This document shows positions 45,204 through 54,056 of a stretch of 55,562 nt of DNA, piece by piece. The translations under genes and the position numbers were made by a program. Position 1 is the stretch's first letter; each line of letters opens with the position of its first letter. Under the pieces are notes generated by a model. That model had not been told where the DNA came from, searched no databases, and saw only the letters and a list, made by a program, of their open reading frames with translations. Location of the stretch: the NCBI GenBank assembly GCA_019038645.1, contig JAHOYT010000027.1:1-55562 (forward strand), written 5' to 3'. This DNA comes from Bacteroidales bacterium (GTDB lineage: Bacteria > Bacteroidota > Bacteroidia > Bacteroidales > UBA12077).

Positions 45204-47078
45204 TTAGCTATTTGTTTTTTTAAGAATAATCATTTCAGAATGTTTGTTTATTATTAAATCATAAAACTGTTTTAGTTGCTTATATTCGCCTGGAAGAAAT
45301 ATTGGGTTATTAATATTGAACTTATAGGTTAGTTGAATATTTTGTCCGGAATGATTAATTGAATAAATAAAAACACCTGTGTTGTTAGGTAAAGCTGCTT
45401 TATATGGTTTTGGAAGCTGATCTACAATATAACCTTCAGGAATAGTAAGGCTTAATATATAAGATTTTTCAATCGGATGAATATAATCTACAGGATATAT
45501 TCGATCTTCAATTTTAAATGGATTATCATCCATTTTTTCAAACAGCATTGGGTTTAAATAAATATTATTTCCAATAATATCTACATTGTTTTGTAAAGAA
45601 ATATCATATTTTAGAACTACAGGTTTATATATATCCTCAATATTTTCAAATTCATAGTCATTAATAATTAATCCTGCAAACTCACTTTCTATATCTTTAA
45701 TAAAATCATCTTGTGTTGTGTAATCCTCCAATATTTTTCTAAAATCATATGCTGCATAATCAAATAATTTGTTAGAAATACTTCCATTTATATCTCCATT
45801 ATCTAACATTTCAAGTTTTGAATAAATAATTTCTTTTGATTTTACCGGCGTTCCAATCGTTATCCAATTTGTATTGTCTTTTACAATAGTCCTGCCATCG
45901 CCATTAATACATCTTTTTGGAAGTAATCCAAACGGTGCTAATTTATCTGTTGCGTCAAGAAAATAGTCTTTATCATTTAATTTAAGCCTGGCAATAACAT
46001 AATTAGGTTTATTTATAGAAGGGAAAATAGGGGACAATATACCATTATCGCGGGTACTTAAAATAACTGGTTCAACTTCTAAGCCTATTTTATCCAGAAG
46101 CGAAATTAGTGTAATATTAATTTCTGCGCTACTTCCATTTTTCTTTGTGTTATATGTATAGTTTAAAGGCGAATAAGCGCTTTTTCTACAAGCCTCATTC
46201 CATGTTATTGTATTTTTAACTAATTCAAATGCTCTTTTTGCTTTTTCCAAATCTGATAAATCTAATTCTTTAATCATTTTTGCTTCGTTGTTCAGAAAAA
46301 GGTTACTCTCTAATCTTCCTCCAAAATAACGATTATCTAATAAAGTTTCATTTACTTTTTCCCAGGAAGTGGAGTATTCATAAATTCCTATCCTAACAAT
46401 ATCAAATTCAAATTTGGTTATATAATTAGTATATGAATTCATATAAGCTTCTTCTCTAAAAGCAGGCATATTCTCTCCAACCCATCTTGATTTTTCTATA
46501 ATTGATAACGGCTCAAATCCAAAAAAGTATTTCTGAAATTTAACGTGATCATGTTGAACCCATCTTAACTCACTCCATTTTACAGGGATTACATCCTGAA
46601 ACCTCCACTCATATGGAATTCCAGGTTTAGTATATTGGAACTCAATTATTGACCCTACTTTTACATTAGGCATTGAAAACTTAGTTGCAATTCTTCGATC
46701 TTCAACATATACTTCATAAACGGATTCGTTCTTCATCTTTGTTACCTCAATTTCTCCATTTACCAGGTTATAAGTTCTTGCTTTAAGAATTATTTTAGCT
46801 GAAGAATTTATACGATTATTTGCCCATCTTGCACCTTCCTTTTTTAATATTTTAATTCTACAACGCCTTGTAAATTCGATTGATTCAGGAGTAAACACAC
46901 CGTAATCACATAATATAACTGCTTCGGCTGTTGTATCATTTTCATAAACTGTCATCTTAAGGTCTTCAATATCAATTTTCCCAAATTTCATTGGAGCTTT
47001 TTGACTATAACTAAATAGTGAAATTTGAATAAATAAAATAAATAGTAAAGTGCGTTTTAATAACTGAATTTTTCTCAT
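45204..47078 (-). CDS. DUF3857 / transglutaminase-like protein, degenerate active site
   Basis: 624 residues with an N-terminal signal helix (to about LFSYSQ). The same three-part layout as the downstream paralogue: DUF3857, transglutaminase-like, C-terminal beta domain. In the position of the catalytic Cys the sequence reads GSSAEIN, and where the His should be it reads NYVIARL, so the triad is lost although the Asp-like FLDATD is kept. It is likely a non-catalytic partner of the intact protein. A -7 element TATATTTG on the minus strand lies at 47129-47136, about 50 bases upstream. Confidence 0.78.
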   Translation of the reverse strand: MRKIQLLKRTLLFILFIQISLFSYSQKAPMKFGKIDIEDLKMTVYENDTTAEAVILCDYGVFTPESIEFTRRCRIKILKKEGARWANNRINSSAKIILKARTYNLVNGEIEVTKMKNESVYEVYVEDRRIATKFSMPNVKVGSIIEFQYTKPGIPYEWRFQDVIPVKWSELRWVQHDHVKFQKYFFGFEPLSIIEKSRWVGENMPAFREEAYMNSYTNYITKFEFDIVRIGIYEYSTSWEKVNETLLDNRYFGGRLESNLFLNNEAKMIKELDLSDLEKAKRAFELVKNTITWNEACRKSAYSPLNYTYNTKKNGSSAEINITLISLLDKIGLEVEPVILSTRDNGILSPIFPSINKPNYVIARLKLNDKDYFLDATDKLAPFGLLPKRCINGDGRTIVKDNTNWITIGTPVKSKEIIYSKLEMLDNGDINGSISNKLFDYAAYDFRKILEDYTTQDDFIKDIESEFAGLIINDYEFENIEDIYKPVVLKYDISLQNNVDIIGNNIYLNPMLFEKMDDNPFKIEDRIYPVDYIHPIEKSYILSLTIPEGYIVDQLPKPYKAALPNNTGVFIYSINHSGQNIQLTYKFNINNPIFLPGEYKQLKQFYDLIINKHSEMIILKKTNS

Positions 47079-47128
47079 AATAATTGTGTTAATTTTTAAT
47101 ATCCAGGGTAATTTATTTTTATGAATAC

Positions 47129-47136
47129 CAAATATA
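47129..47136 (-). promoter_or_regulatory. Candidate -7 element of the DUF3857 operon
   Basis: TATATTTG on the minus strand fits TAnnTTTG and would give a leader of about 45 nt. No -33 TTTG is seen at the right distance, so the call is tentative. Confidence 0.4.
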
Positions 47137-47303
47137 ATATTAAATTATTAATATTTAGACTGCTCGTGTAAGTTTAAAAACATAGCCAGTATTATCTTTA
47201 TTATTAATTGTTTGGTTGGACAATTAGCTTAATTTGTATATTCTATTTTTAATTTCATAAAAGTTTAAATAGCTTTGAATCATAATAATTTAATGATTCA
47301 TAA

Positions 47304-47498
47304 GTGATACTAAATAAATTTACCAGGAAGCATATTATTTTCGGGCATATTATTTTCTGGTTTATAATTCTGTTCATTAATTTTTCTTTCGATATTTTTT
47401 ATCCCTCGGAATATCCGGTAAGTTATTATTACTGGAAAGTTACAAATAATGCGTCCTTTTCAGATTATATAAGTTGCTTCTTATTTTTTTCAGTGTAA
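47304..47498 (+). pseudogene. N-terminal remnant of a membrane sensor (LytS-like) protein
   Basis: A 64-codon frame from a GTG encodes KHIIFGHIIFWFIILFINFS and a further hydrophobic stretch, then SYYYWKVTNN, as in the first membrane helices of LytS-type kinases from Bacteroidota. The frame ends at FFSV with no kinase domain after it on any frame of the following 290 bases. I read it as a truncated leftover; a real 64-residue membrane peptide cannot be excluded. Confidence 0.35.
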
Positions 47499-47518
47499 GT
47501 TCTAAAAATCATTATTCG

Positions 47519-47630
47519 CGGTTTGACAATTAAAGCAAGTTAGAAACTGTATCTCGGTTTGACAGTTTAAGTATTTCTAATTCTTAGCAACTTGAAAGCG
47601 TATTTTTTGAGAATGGTTTATCGGTTTGAT
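47519..47630. repeat. Three short direct repeats, CGGTTTGAYA
   Basis: CGGTTTGACA occurs at 47519-47528 and 47555-47564, and CGGTTTGAT at 47622-47630. The spacings (36 and 67 bases) are uneven and the copies are not flanked by a conserved unit, so this is not a CRISPR array. Confidence 0.4.
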
Positions 47631-47688
47631 AGAAACAAATTTATTTTCCCGCCCGCTTTTTACAGCTTTCAGCTGCATTTGTGTTTTA

Positions 47689-47731
47689 CTAAAGCACAAT
47701 TACTCCGCTGCGCTTTGTAATAGAGCTTTAG
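47689..47731. repeat. Nested hairpin beyond the 332-aa gene
   Basis: CTAAAGC / GCTTTAG outside, a 3-by-3 internal loop (ACA and AGA), and ATTAC / GTAAT inside, with a 13-base loop. The layout recalls the two larger elements at 48954 and 55464, though the sequence is different. It is 56 bases past the stop of the neighbouring minus-strand gene. Confidence 0.45.
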
Positions 47732-47786
47732 GCGAATAATCTTATATTAATTATATTTTTAAATATTTTATGTTGGCAGCAGTTGT

Positions 47787-48785
47787 TTATTCACTTCTAT
47801 ATTTAAAATAATATTTGAAATAAATCTTCTTGAATATGTTAAATTGATATTTAAATGACTTATAATCATCAATATCCTCTTCATTACCATTAGGTGCAAA
47901 ATTGTGAAATTTATCTAAAGCATTTAGTTCATGAAAAAGACTCATTGTATTCCAAAATAAAAAATCAATCATTGTGTATTTAGATACAATGCTATATCCC
48001 CCAAATAAATTAAATTCTGGATCATCCGAATTATTAAACGGCATAATAGCAAAACAAGACGTTTCTAATTCACCATGCGAAAATTCTGATAACCAATCAT
48101 AGTAATAACCACTCTTTTTTCGTTCTAAAATTTCTCTCAACTCCTTGTCAATTCCCATTTTTTCGAAAACCTCATTTAAATGAACTTTAACTTTGCTTGG
48201 CTTCATGTATTTTTCATAGAGTTTTCTTTTTTGATTGGAACCATATCCATTTTCAGGTATACGACAAAAATTAGTAGAAAAATCTTCGTTGCATAACAGT
48301 AGCAAACAAATATCAGTGTATTCAACTTTACTTCTTGCAAGAATATTTGCCTGAGTATCAAATCCGGATTCTAACAATTCACGAATACTCAATGTAAAGT
48401 TTATTTGATTGGCTTTATACATTAAGTATATAATCGATGGTTCTCTAAAAAACTCTTTATTTGTTTGTTTATGATTCCATAATATTTTTCTTTCCTTGCT
48501 AACAACTTCTTTATGAATTATTAAATAATGAGCTATTTGATTAAGTAAAAAGAAATCATAAAAAAATAAAAGAGACTTTAACTCCTTTTTAGATTTTTGT
48601 TTATCTTTTGCTAAGTTTATTGTTTTAATTATCGAATCAATTTCTTCTCGTAAGTACTTATAATTTGTTTTTGTTTCCGATAATATTATTTCCTCCTCGT
48701 TCTCTTTCGAAATCTCATTGCATACATTTCTAAAGTCCTTTAATAGTTCTTTAAAGTTGATATTTATGTCTATTGATTTTTCCAT
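47787..48785 (-). CDS. Uncharacterised 332-residue protein
   Basis: A helical, cytoplasmic-looking protein with no signal peptide or membrane helix. A central block, ESGFDTQANILARSKVEYTDICLLLLC, recalls uncharacterised proteins of the DUF5677 type (helix with a conserved Arg and Glu), but I cannot confirm that. HG in the FSHGELETSCF segment is another possible conserved site. It is bracketed by structured hairpin elements on both sides and by long non-coding stretches, as accessory cargo genes often are. No function is proposed. Confidence 0.55.
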   Translation of the reverse strand: MEKSIDININFKELLKDFRNVCNEISKENEEEIILSETKTNYKYLREEIDSIIKTINLAKDKQKSKKELKSLLFFYDFFLLNQIAHYLIIHKEVVSKERKILWNHKQTNKEFFREPSIIYLMYKANQINFTLSIRELLESGFDTQANILARSKVEYTDICLLLLCNEDFSTNFCRIPENGYGSNQKRKLYEKYMKPSKVKVHLNEVFEKMGIDKELREILERKKSGYYYDWLSEFSHGELETSCFAIMPFNNSDDPEFNLFGGYSIVSKYTMIDFLFWNTMSLFHELNALDKFHNFAPNGNEEDIDDYKSFKYQFNIFKKIYFKYYFKYRSE

Positions 48786-48953
48786 ATTTCAAATACTGCC
48801 TACAAGACCATATAGTCATTGTTGTTATTCATCCTACATGTAAATATAGCAACAATTGATCATATATCTGTTATATTATAAACTGCGCTTTTTAATTGTG
48901 TTATGTGAATATATTTTCTTTTTTATGGAATCATCAAATAAAATCTTACTCTT

Positions 48954-49013
48954 TTATAAACACTTTAGTAAGACAATCTTACCAAAAAGTTTATAATCCA
49001 ACCCTATTTTGCC
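48954..49013. repeat. Structured hairpin repeat, copy 1 (left of RiPP locus)
   Basis: Outer stem TTATAAAC / GTTTATAA, internal loop ACT and AAA, inner stem TTAGTAAG / CTTACCAA with one mismatch, and a 5-base loop. The stem ends at 48996 and is followed by CCAACCCTATTTTGCC (48998-49013). Copy 2 at 55464-55546 has the same architecture and the same trailing sequence. Confidence 0.7.
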
Positions 49014-49848
49014 TTTTCAAAACAAATTTGTTTTTGTTTTCATGGTTAAGTTTGTAAGTAACTTGACAAGTATTGTGGCAATTGTGCACAATTTGTAACA
49101 TCGTAAACCAAATTTCTTATTTATATTTACAATTGATATTATCGCTTTTGCGGGGCATCCAGCCAAAACGGCACACAACTATACGTTAAAACGTAATTTG
49201 GTACCGTTCTTTGAACTTTCGATATTTGTAAATAGCTTGTGACGGTAGCTTCGCTACCTTCAAGACAGCTAAAGAATAATTTCCTAACCTCCGGTTGTAA
49301 ATTACTTTATCCTCTATTTTCAAATCTCTTCGTTCGCACAACGGAACTACGTTTACGATCTCATTATAAATAAGCCGCTAAAAATTCTGAAAATCGAGCA
49401 ATTCTGCTCTTTTTAATAAGTATAATATTTAAGAGTCTTTTTTTGTATTCTGACAGCTTTTGCATTTTGGAAAGGTAATTTGCTTTCTGACAATGAAAGT
49501 GTGATTTATTCGTGCTGTTTAATACTGAATTTATCGAGATTGGTTCGGTAAGTATGATAAGAAACTGTTTTAGTTTTTTCCACTGCGCTTTTGTGCTTCG
49601 CACAAATTAGTATTTCAATTTAAACACATTTGCTTCGCTCCGTATAAAAGTTCAATTTTTGTCAACCCGTAATCGTCTTTATATCAAGAATTTATTAACA
49701 TCTGAAATTCATATGTTATAAAACATGTCTGTTAGGGGGTCACCTTTTCCAGTTTTTGGGATTAATAAGTAGAGAGAGGAACAAGAATTTTAAAAAATTA
49801 TTATAAATCAGAACATGCTTTTTGCATTAATTGAATTAACGTTATATT

Positions 49849-49856
49849 TATATTTG
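49849..49856 (+). promoter_or_regulatory. Candidate -7 element of the RiPP operon
   Basis: TATATTTG fits TAnnTTTG; transcription would begin near 49863, about 27 bases ahead of the permease ATG. A TTG at 49831-49833 is 15 bases before it, shorter than the usual 19-20, so the -33 part is doubtful. Confidence 0.45.
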
Positions 49857-49889
49857 AAATAAATTTATTAACCTAAAAAATTAATATTT

Positions 49890-52205
49890 ATGATAAAATT
49901 ATATTTCACTTTGCTTTATCGAAGAGTAACAGAAAAGTTTTCGCTGTTTTTTTTGAATTTCATTGGGTATGTAATATTATTATCAGTAATTAGTTTAACA
50001 ACTTTGTTTATTTATGGTGAATTAACCTATGATGATTTTAAAAAGAAAGATAGAATTTATAGAATGGTTAATTCAATTACTGCTGGGTCGAAACCTGCTT
50101 TTACTTTAAATTCTTCAATAACAATGCCTGAAGATCTAAAGGGAAAATATCCTGAAGTAGAATCTTTTGTTAATATGTCTCTTATTCGAGATATGAACAT
50201 AACAAGTGTCGAAAAGCAATTAGCCCAAAATGTTATATTTTTTGAAGGAGATTTCTTGAATACATTTACTCCTGATTTTATTTATGGAAATATTACTTAT
50301 TTTAATCGAGCTGGTAACACATGTTTTATTTCTAAATCTTTTTCAGAATATTTATTTGGAAAGAGTAATTCTTTAGGAGAAAGTCTGGTTCTTGCTAACA
50401 AGAGTGATACAATGCAAGTAAGTGTGGCAGGAGTAATTAATGATTTTCAAAATACAACTTTCATGCAAGGGGATATTTTTGTTAAGAGTGAAGTTGGATT
50501 TGATTTTTATGATACTTATTCGGACTTGACGTTTTTATTATTAAAAGAAAATGGCAAAATTGATAAATTAAATAATATACAAGCCGAGGAATATGAGTTC
50601 AATGGGATTAAATATAAGAAAAGCTTCTTTTTTCAACCCTTAAAGGAAGTGTATTTAAAATCAGGATTCTTAAATTTTAATTATTATCCTTCAGGGAACT
50701 TAAAATTATTAATTGTATTTATTGTTGCTTTATTGTTAATGCTTTTGTGTATTATATTTAATTATAACTTTATGTTTATAGTTTTAATAAGGGCAAGAGT
50801 AAAGGAGTTCAGTTTAAAAAGAATATTTGGTTTAGATAAAAAGAGTGTATTGTATGGGATTATATCTGATAGTGCTTTGTTTGTATTTATTGCTGCATGT
50901 TTTGCATATTTAATTAGTAAAAAGGCAATTTATTCTATAGAAAGCTTGAATATTGTCCTTAAAAATTATTCCCAGTGGTTTGATGGAGTTTTTGTGATTG
51001 TTTTCTCTGTTATCATCATCATCACAATTGTTATACCTTTATTGTATTATAAATCAATAATAAAAATAAAACGTTTAGATAGATTAGAATATAGTAATGA
51101 AGCAAAAAAGAATAAAGTGTTTGGAAATGTATTTCTTGGCGTGCAAGTTATTGTTGCATTTGTTTTATTCGCGTTTTCATTTACTGTAAAATCACAATTG
51201 CAATACGCTATTAATAGGGATTTGGGAATAAAGAATCGAGATTTAATCATTATAAGTAATGATTTGTCAGAACAAGATTATAATGTGTTTTCAGAAGAAT
51301 TAAAAAAGACGTCAATGATATCTGGTGTAACCAGAATTGGCAAATTACCTCCATCAAATTTCCCTCAAAGAATGATGCGAATTAAATGTATAGGAGATAA
51401 GGAGAAGGATGTTATAACGGCTATCTTGCTTGTAGATCAAAATACTTTAGAAACTCTTGGTATAACATATGTGCAGGGAGAAGGTTTTCAAAATTACAGT
51501 AATTATAAATCATGTTGTGTTGTAAGTGAATCGTTAGCAGACCAATTAGGTGTTGATAATATAATTGGTTATGAAGTGACACCTGGGATAAGAATTATTG
51601 GTGTTGTTGAAGATATTAGCATGGTTTCTGTCCGAAAGGATAATTTTCCTCTTGTGATACAGTGTGATCCAGAATTTTGTAAAGAAATAGTAGTTAACAC
51701 AATAACAGAGGATGTAGCAATTGTCGAAATTGTTTCTACAGTTTATGAGTCCATTCATGGAAAAAGTCCTCAATTGACATTTTATAAAGAGCATCTTAAA
51801 TCCTTATATATAGAGGAAGATTTCATGTTAAAGTATGTTGTAACTTTTTCAACTATTACATTGGGATTGGTCTTTTTGGGATTTTATTTCTATGCAAGAT
51901 CAATTGTTGATTTAAGATCAAGAGATATTGTTATAAGGAAAATTCATGGGGCATCAATTCAAAGTATTATAAAATTATTAATGAAGGAGTATTTACTGGT
52001 TTCAATTGGTTCAATTATAATTGCATGTTTGCTATTTTCATACATATCTAATATGTGGTTATCGGGGTTTACATTTCATATTGATAAAAGTTTAAAACAC
52101 TATGTATATCCGGCTATTTTAATGGTTTCAATCTTAATAATTGCTGTCCTAAATAGTGTTTTAAGATTGGCTCATAAAAATATTGTTGCAACAATAAACA
52201 ATTAG
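49890..52205 (+). CDS. Diverged FtsX/MacB-type permease of the RiPP locus
   Basis: 771 residues with the two-module plan of the array permeases: a first helix near 18-42, a periplasmic domain, helices near 270-390, a second module from about 415, and a terminal FtsX block with SRDIVIRKIHGASIQSI. It lacks the SLRYE end of the other four (it ends HKNIVATINN), and its periplasmic domains are clearly different. It lies 28 bases ahead of the precursor gene and so probably shares the transcript. It may export the product or protect the cell from it; no ATPase gene is in view. Confidence 0.8.
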   Translation: MIKLYFTLLYRRVTEKFSLFFLNFIGYVILLSVISLTTLFIYGELTYDDFKKKDRIYRMVNSITAGSKPAFTLNSSITMPEDLKGKYPEVESFVNMSLIRDMNITSVEKQLAQNVIFFEGDFLNTFTPDFIYGNITYFNRAGNTCFISKSFSEYLFGKSNSLGESLVLANKSDTMQVSVAGVINDFQNTTFMQGDIFVKSEVGFDFYDTYSDLTFLLLKENGKIDKLNNIQAEEYEFNGIKYKKSFFFQPLKEVYLKSGFLNFNYYPSGNLKLLIVFIVALLLMLLCIIFNYNFMFIVLIRARVKEFSLKRIFGLDKKSVLYGIISDSALFVFIAACFAYLISKKAIYSIESLNIVLKNYSQWFDGVFVIVFSVIIIITIVIPLLYYKSIIKIKRLDRLEYSNEAKKNKVFGNVFLGVQVIVAFVLFAFSFTVKSQLQYAINRDLGIKNRDLIIISNDLSEQDYNVFSEELKKTSMISGVTRIGKLPPSNFPQRMMRIKCIGDKEKDVITAILLVDQNTLETLGITYVQGEGFQNYSNYKSCCVVSESLADQLGVDNIIGYEVTPGIRIIGVVEDISMVSVRKDNFPLVIQCDPEFCKEIVVNTITEDVAIVEIVSTVYESIHGKSPQLTFYKEHLKSLYIEEDFMLKYVVTFSTITLGLVFLGFYFYARSIVDLRSRDIVIRKIHGASIQSIIKLLMKEYLLVSIGSIIIACLLFSYISNMWLSGFTFHIDKSLKHYVYPAILMVSILIIAVLNSVLRLAHKNIVATINN

Positions 52206-52233
52206 TTGAATTATTAATTTAATATTAAAAAAA

Positions 52234-52398
52234 ATGAAAAAGAAATTAAAATTAACAAATGAGAATGTGAGATTCTTAGACAATAGAACTCTACAAACGA
52301 TAAGAGGAGGGACGGAATGCACTCGGTACTGTGTTCTGGGAGACGACTACTATAATGGGGCGAATCCAACTAATGAGGTTACTGTTACCCCCTCTTAA
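52234..52398 (+). CDS. RiPP precursor peptide, GG-Bacteroidales type
   Basis: A 54-residue peptide. The leader (1-26) begins KKKLKLTNENVRFLD and ends TIRGG, with Gly25-Gly26 as the cleavage site; this is the form of the GG-Bacteroidales precursor family as I know it. The core (27-54) is 28 residues with Cys29 and Cys33, Tyr32, the segment GDDYYNGANP at 36-45 and several Thr residues near the end. The ATG at 52234 follows an A-rich stretch. It lies between the permease (28-base gap) and the radical SAM gene. The identification rests on leader form and gene context, which agree strongly. Confidence 0.8.
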   Translation: MKKKLKLTNENVRFLDNRTLQTIRGGTECTRYCVLGDDYYNGANPTNEVTVTPS

Positions 52399-52519
52399 TT
52401 AAAAAAGTGTTGCCAATACAATACTATTTTAAGAGTACTACACCGTTGGAGGTAGATACTTATAGTGTTGTAGTTGTAAAAGTATTTACAATCTGGCATA
52501 AGCTATGAATTGAGATATT

Positions 52520-52555
52520 TATTGGAGTGTGAGATGTTCACACTCCAATATTTTA
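52520..52555 (+). terminator. Hairpin between precursor and maturase genes
   Basis: A perfect 13-bp stem, TATTGGAGTGTGA with TCACACTCCAATA (52520-52532 and 52538-52550), around GATGT, followed by TTTT. The T-run is short, so it may be a partial terminator that keeps the precursor transcript abundant relative to the enzymes, or a stability element for its 3' end. It is 30 bases before the maturase start. Confidence 0.7.
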
Positions 52556-52580
52556 ATGCAGATTAAATAATTGATATTAA

Positions 52581-54056
52581 ATGAGTAAGCGTGGGTGGTA
52601 TACTTTCAAAAGTAAAAGTGGTCATTCCTATTTATATAGTAATACGAAAAAGAGCTTTATTTTTATTTCTGATAAGCTCGATGAGTTATTAGTACTATTA
52701 AAAAATGGGAGTGATTTTTCGGAGTTTTTAAATGAAAAAAGTAAAAACAAAGATTCTGATTATGAAGATTGGCTTCATTATTATAATTTGCTTATCCTGT
52801 TGAGAGAGAATAGATATTTTGATGATTACGACAGGAACCATTTTATTGATGATAGATTAACAATTCAAGATTATAATATAGATAACTGTAAATCATTATG
52901 TTTTGAAGTAACACAAAACTGTAATTTAAGTTGTACATATTGCGCTTATGGAGATTTATATGAGAACAAAAGAGTAAGTGATACAAAGGTGCTTCAATTT
53001 GAAACGGCTAAGTTAATGATTGATTATGCAAAAGAAAATTTTGGGAATAAGTTTGTTATAACAATTGGGTTTTATGGTGGAGAACCCTTATTAAATTTTC
53101 AGTTGATAAGAAGAATAGTAGATTATGCAAAAAATCAACTTGAGAAGATTGATTTTCAAATGACTACAAACGGTGTTCTATTAGATAGATATATGGACTA
53201 TATTGCTGAAAATAAATTTAAACTTGCAATCAGTCTCGATGGTGATGTTAATAATAATATTTATAGGGTAGATAATGAAGGGGGTGAGACTTTTGAGAGA
53301 GTTGCCAACAATATAGAACTTTTAAAAAACAAATGGACGGAGTATTTTAGAGGTTATGTGCGAATTTTATCTTTAATTAATTTTACAAGTAATATTAAAG
53401 AAATTTTAAAGTTCTTTAATGATAAATTTCAGATTGTTCCATACTTTTCCTTCTTATCTCCAATAGATGTTAACAAGTCAAAATTAGATGAATATTATAA
53501 AATGTCTAAAGATTACTATAAGTTCTTTGGAGAGCGCTCCATTCAAAAATCTTCAAGCAACAAATCGCAACAGACACATCCATCTGAAGTAGATCTTTTC
53601 GAGACTTTGAGAACTTATAGTGGGAATTTTTATGAAAATCATTCAGAAATATTTCTAAAAACTAAATGCTTAAGGCTTATAACAGGGACTTGCAAGCCAT
53701 TTGAAAAGCTTTTTATAACGACAAATGGAAAGATTCTTCCATGTGAACGTATAGATCAGAAATTCTTTTTTGGCGAGATAATAAATGGAAAAGTAATTAT
53801 GAAACCGCATCATGTAATTGAGCAGTTTAATAGTTACATTGATAAAGTTAGTTCATCGTGCAAGAGTTGTTATATAATTGAAAAATGTACCCTTTGTCTA
53901 TTTCATTGTGGCTTTAATGATGAAAAAGTAGTTTGTAGAAATATCAGAGATAAAGAGGAATTTATATCAATGTTATCAAATAATATTAGTTATCTAGAGG
54001 AATATCCAGAATTATATAATTTAATGTCAAAAAAAGATTATGATATTGTTAAATAA
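52581..54056 (+). CDS. Radical SAM/SPASM peptide maturase
   Basis: 491 residues. The N-terminal 105 residues resemble a peptide-recognition region that precedes the radical SAM core. The core has the iron-sulfur motif Cys114-x3-Cys118-x2-Cys121 (CNLSCTYC), then FYGGEPLLNF, MTTNGVLLD and LAISLDGD, all typical. The C-terminal SPASM region (from about 370) has many cysteines in TNGKILPCERID, CKSCYIIEKCTLC and CGF, enough for auxiliary clusters. Enzymes of this type modify the core of a neighbouring Gly-Gly precursor, for example by forming thioether or carbon-carbon links. The chemistry here is unknown. The gene overlaps its partner by 17 bases. Confidence 0.88.
   Translation: MSKRGWYTFKSKSGHSYLYSNTKKSFIFISDKLDELLVLLKNGSDFSEFLNEKSKNKDSDYEDWLHYYNLLILLRENRYFDDYDRNHFIDDRLTIQDYNIDNCKSLCFEVTQNCNLSCTYCAYGDLYENKRVSDTKVLQFETAKLMIDYAKENFGNKFVITIGFYGGEPLLNFQLIRRIVDYAKNQLEKIDFQMTTNGVLLDRYMDYIAENKFKLAISLDGDVNNNIYRVDNEGGETFERVANNIELLKNKWTEYFRGYVRILSLINFTSNIKEILKFFNDKFQIVPYFSFLSPIDVNKSKLDEYYKMSKDYYKFFGERSIQKSSSNKSQQTHPSEVDLFETLRTYSGNFYENHSEIFLKTKCLRLITGTCKPFEKLFITTNGKILPCERIDQKFFFGEIINGKVIMKPHHVIEQFNSYIDKVSSSCKSCYIIEKCTLCLFHCGFNDEKVVCRNIRDKEEFISMLSNNISYLEEYPELYNLMSKKDYDIVK

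Larger units (their letters stand above)
48786..49889. other. 1.1-kb gene-free accessory stretch
   Basis: No gene is supported here. It holds a structured repeat at 48954-49013, a perfect 14-base palindrome AATTGTGCACAATT at 49080-49093, and several small palindromes with AGCTTCGCT or CTTCGC cores (around 49246-49258, 49595-49610 and 49631-49640). A 79-codon minus-strand frame at 49364-49603 has no recognisable protein character. The last 50 bases contain the promoter of the RiPP-locus permease. It looks like repeat-rich, decayed sequence rather than a normal intergenic region. Confidence 0.55.

Noticed and set aside
47519-47630. Direct repeats as a possible CRISPR array
   Set aside because: Only three copies of 9-10 bases with uneven spacing and no cas genes in the window.
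49364-49603. 79-codon frame on the minus strand in the long gap
   Set aside because: No recognisable motif, no ribosome site and no neighbour to support it; composition resembles the surrounding repeat-rich non-coding DNA.
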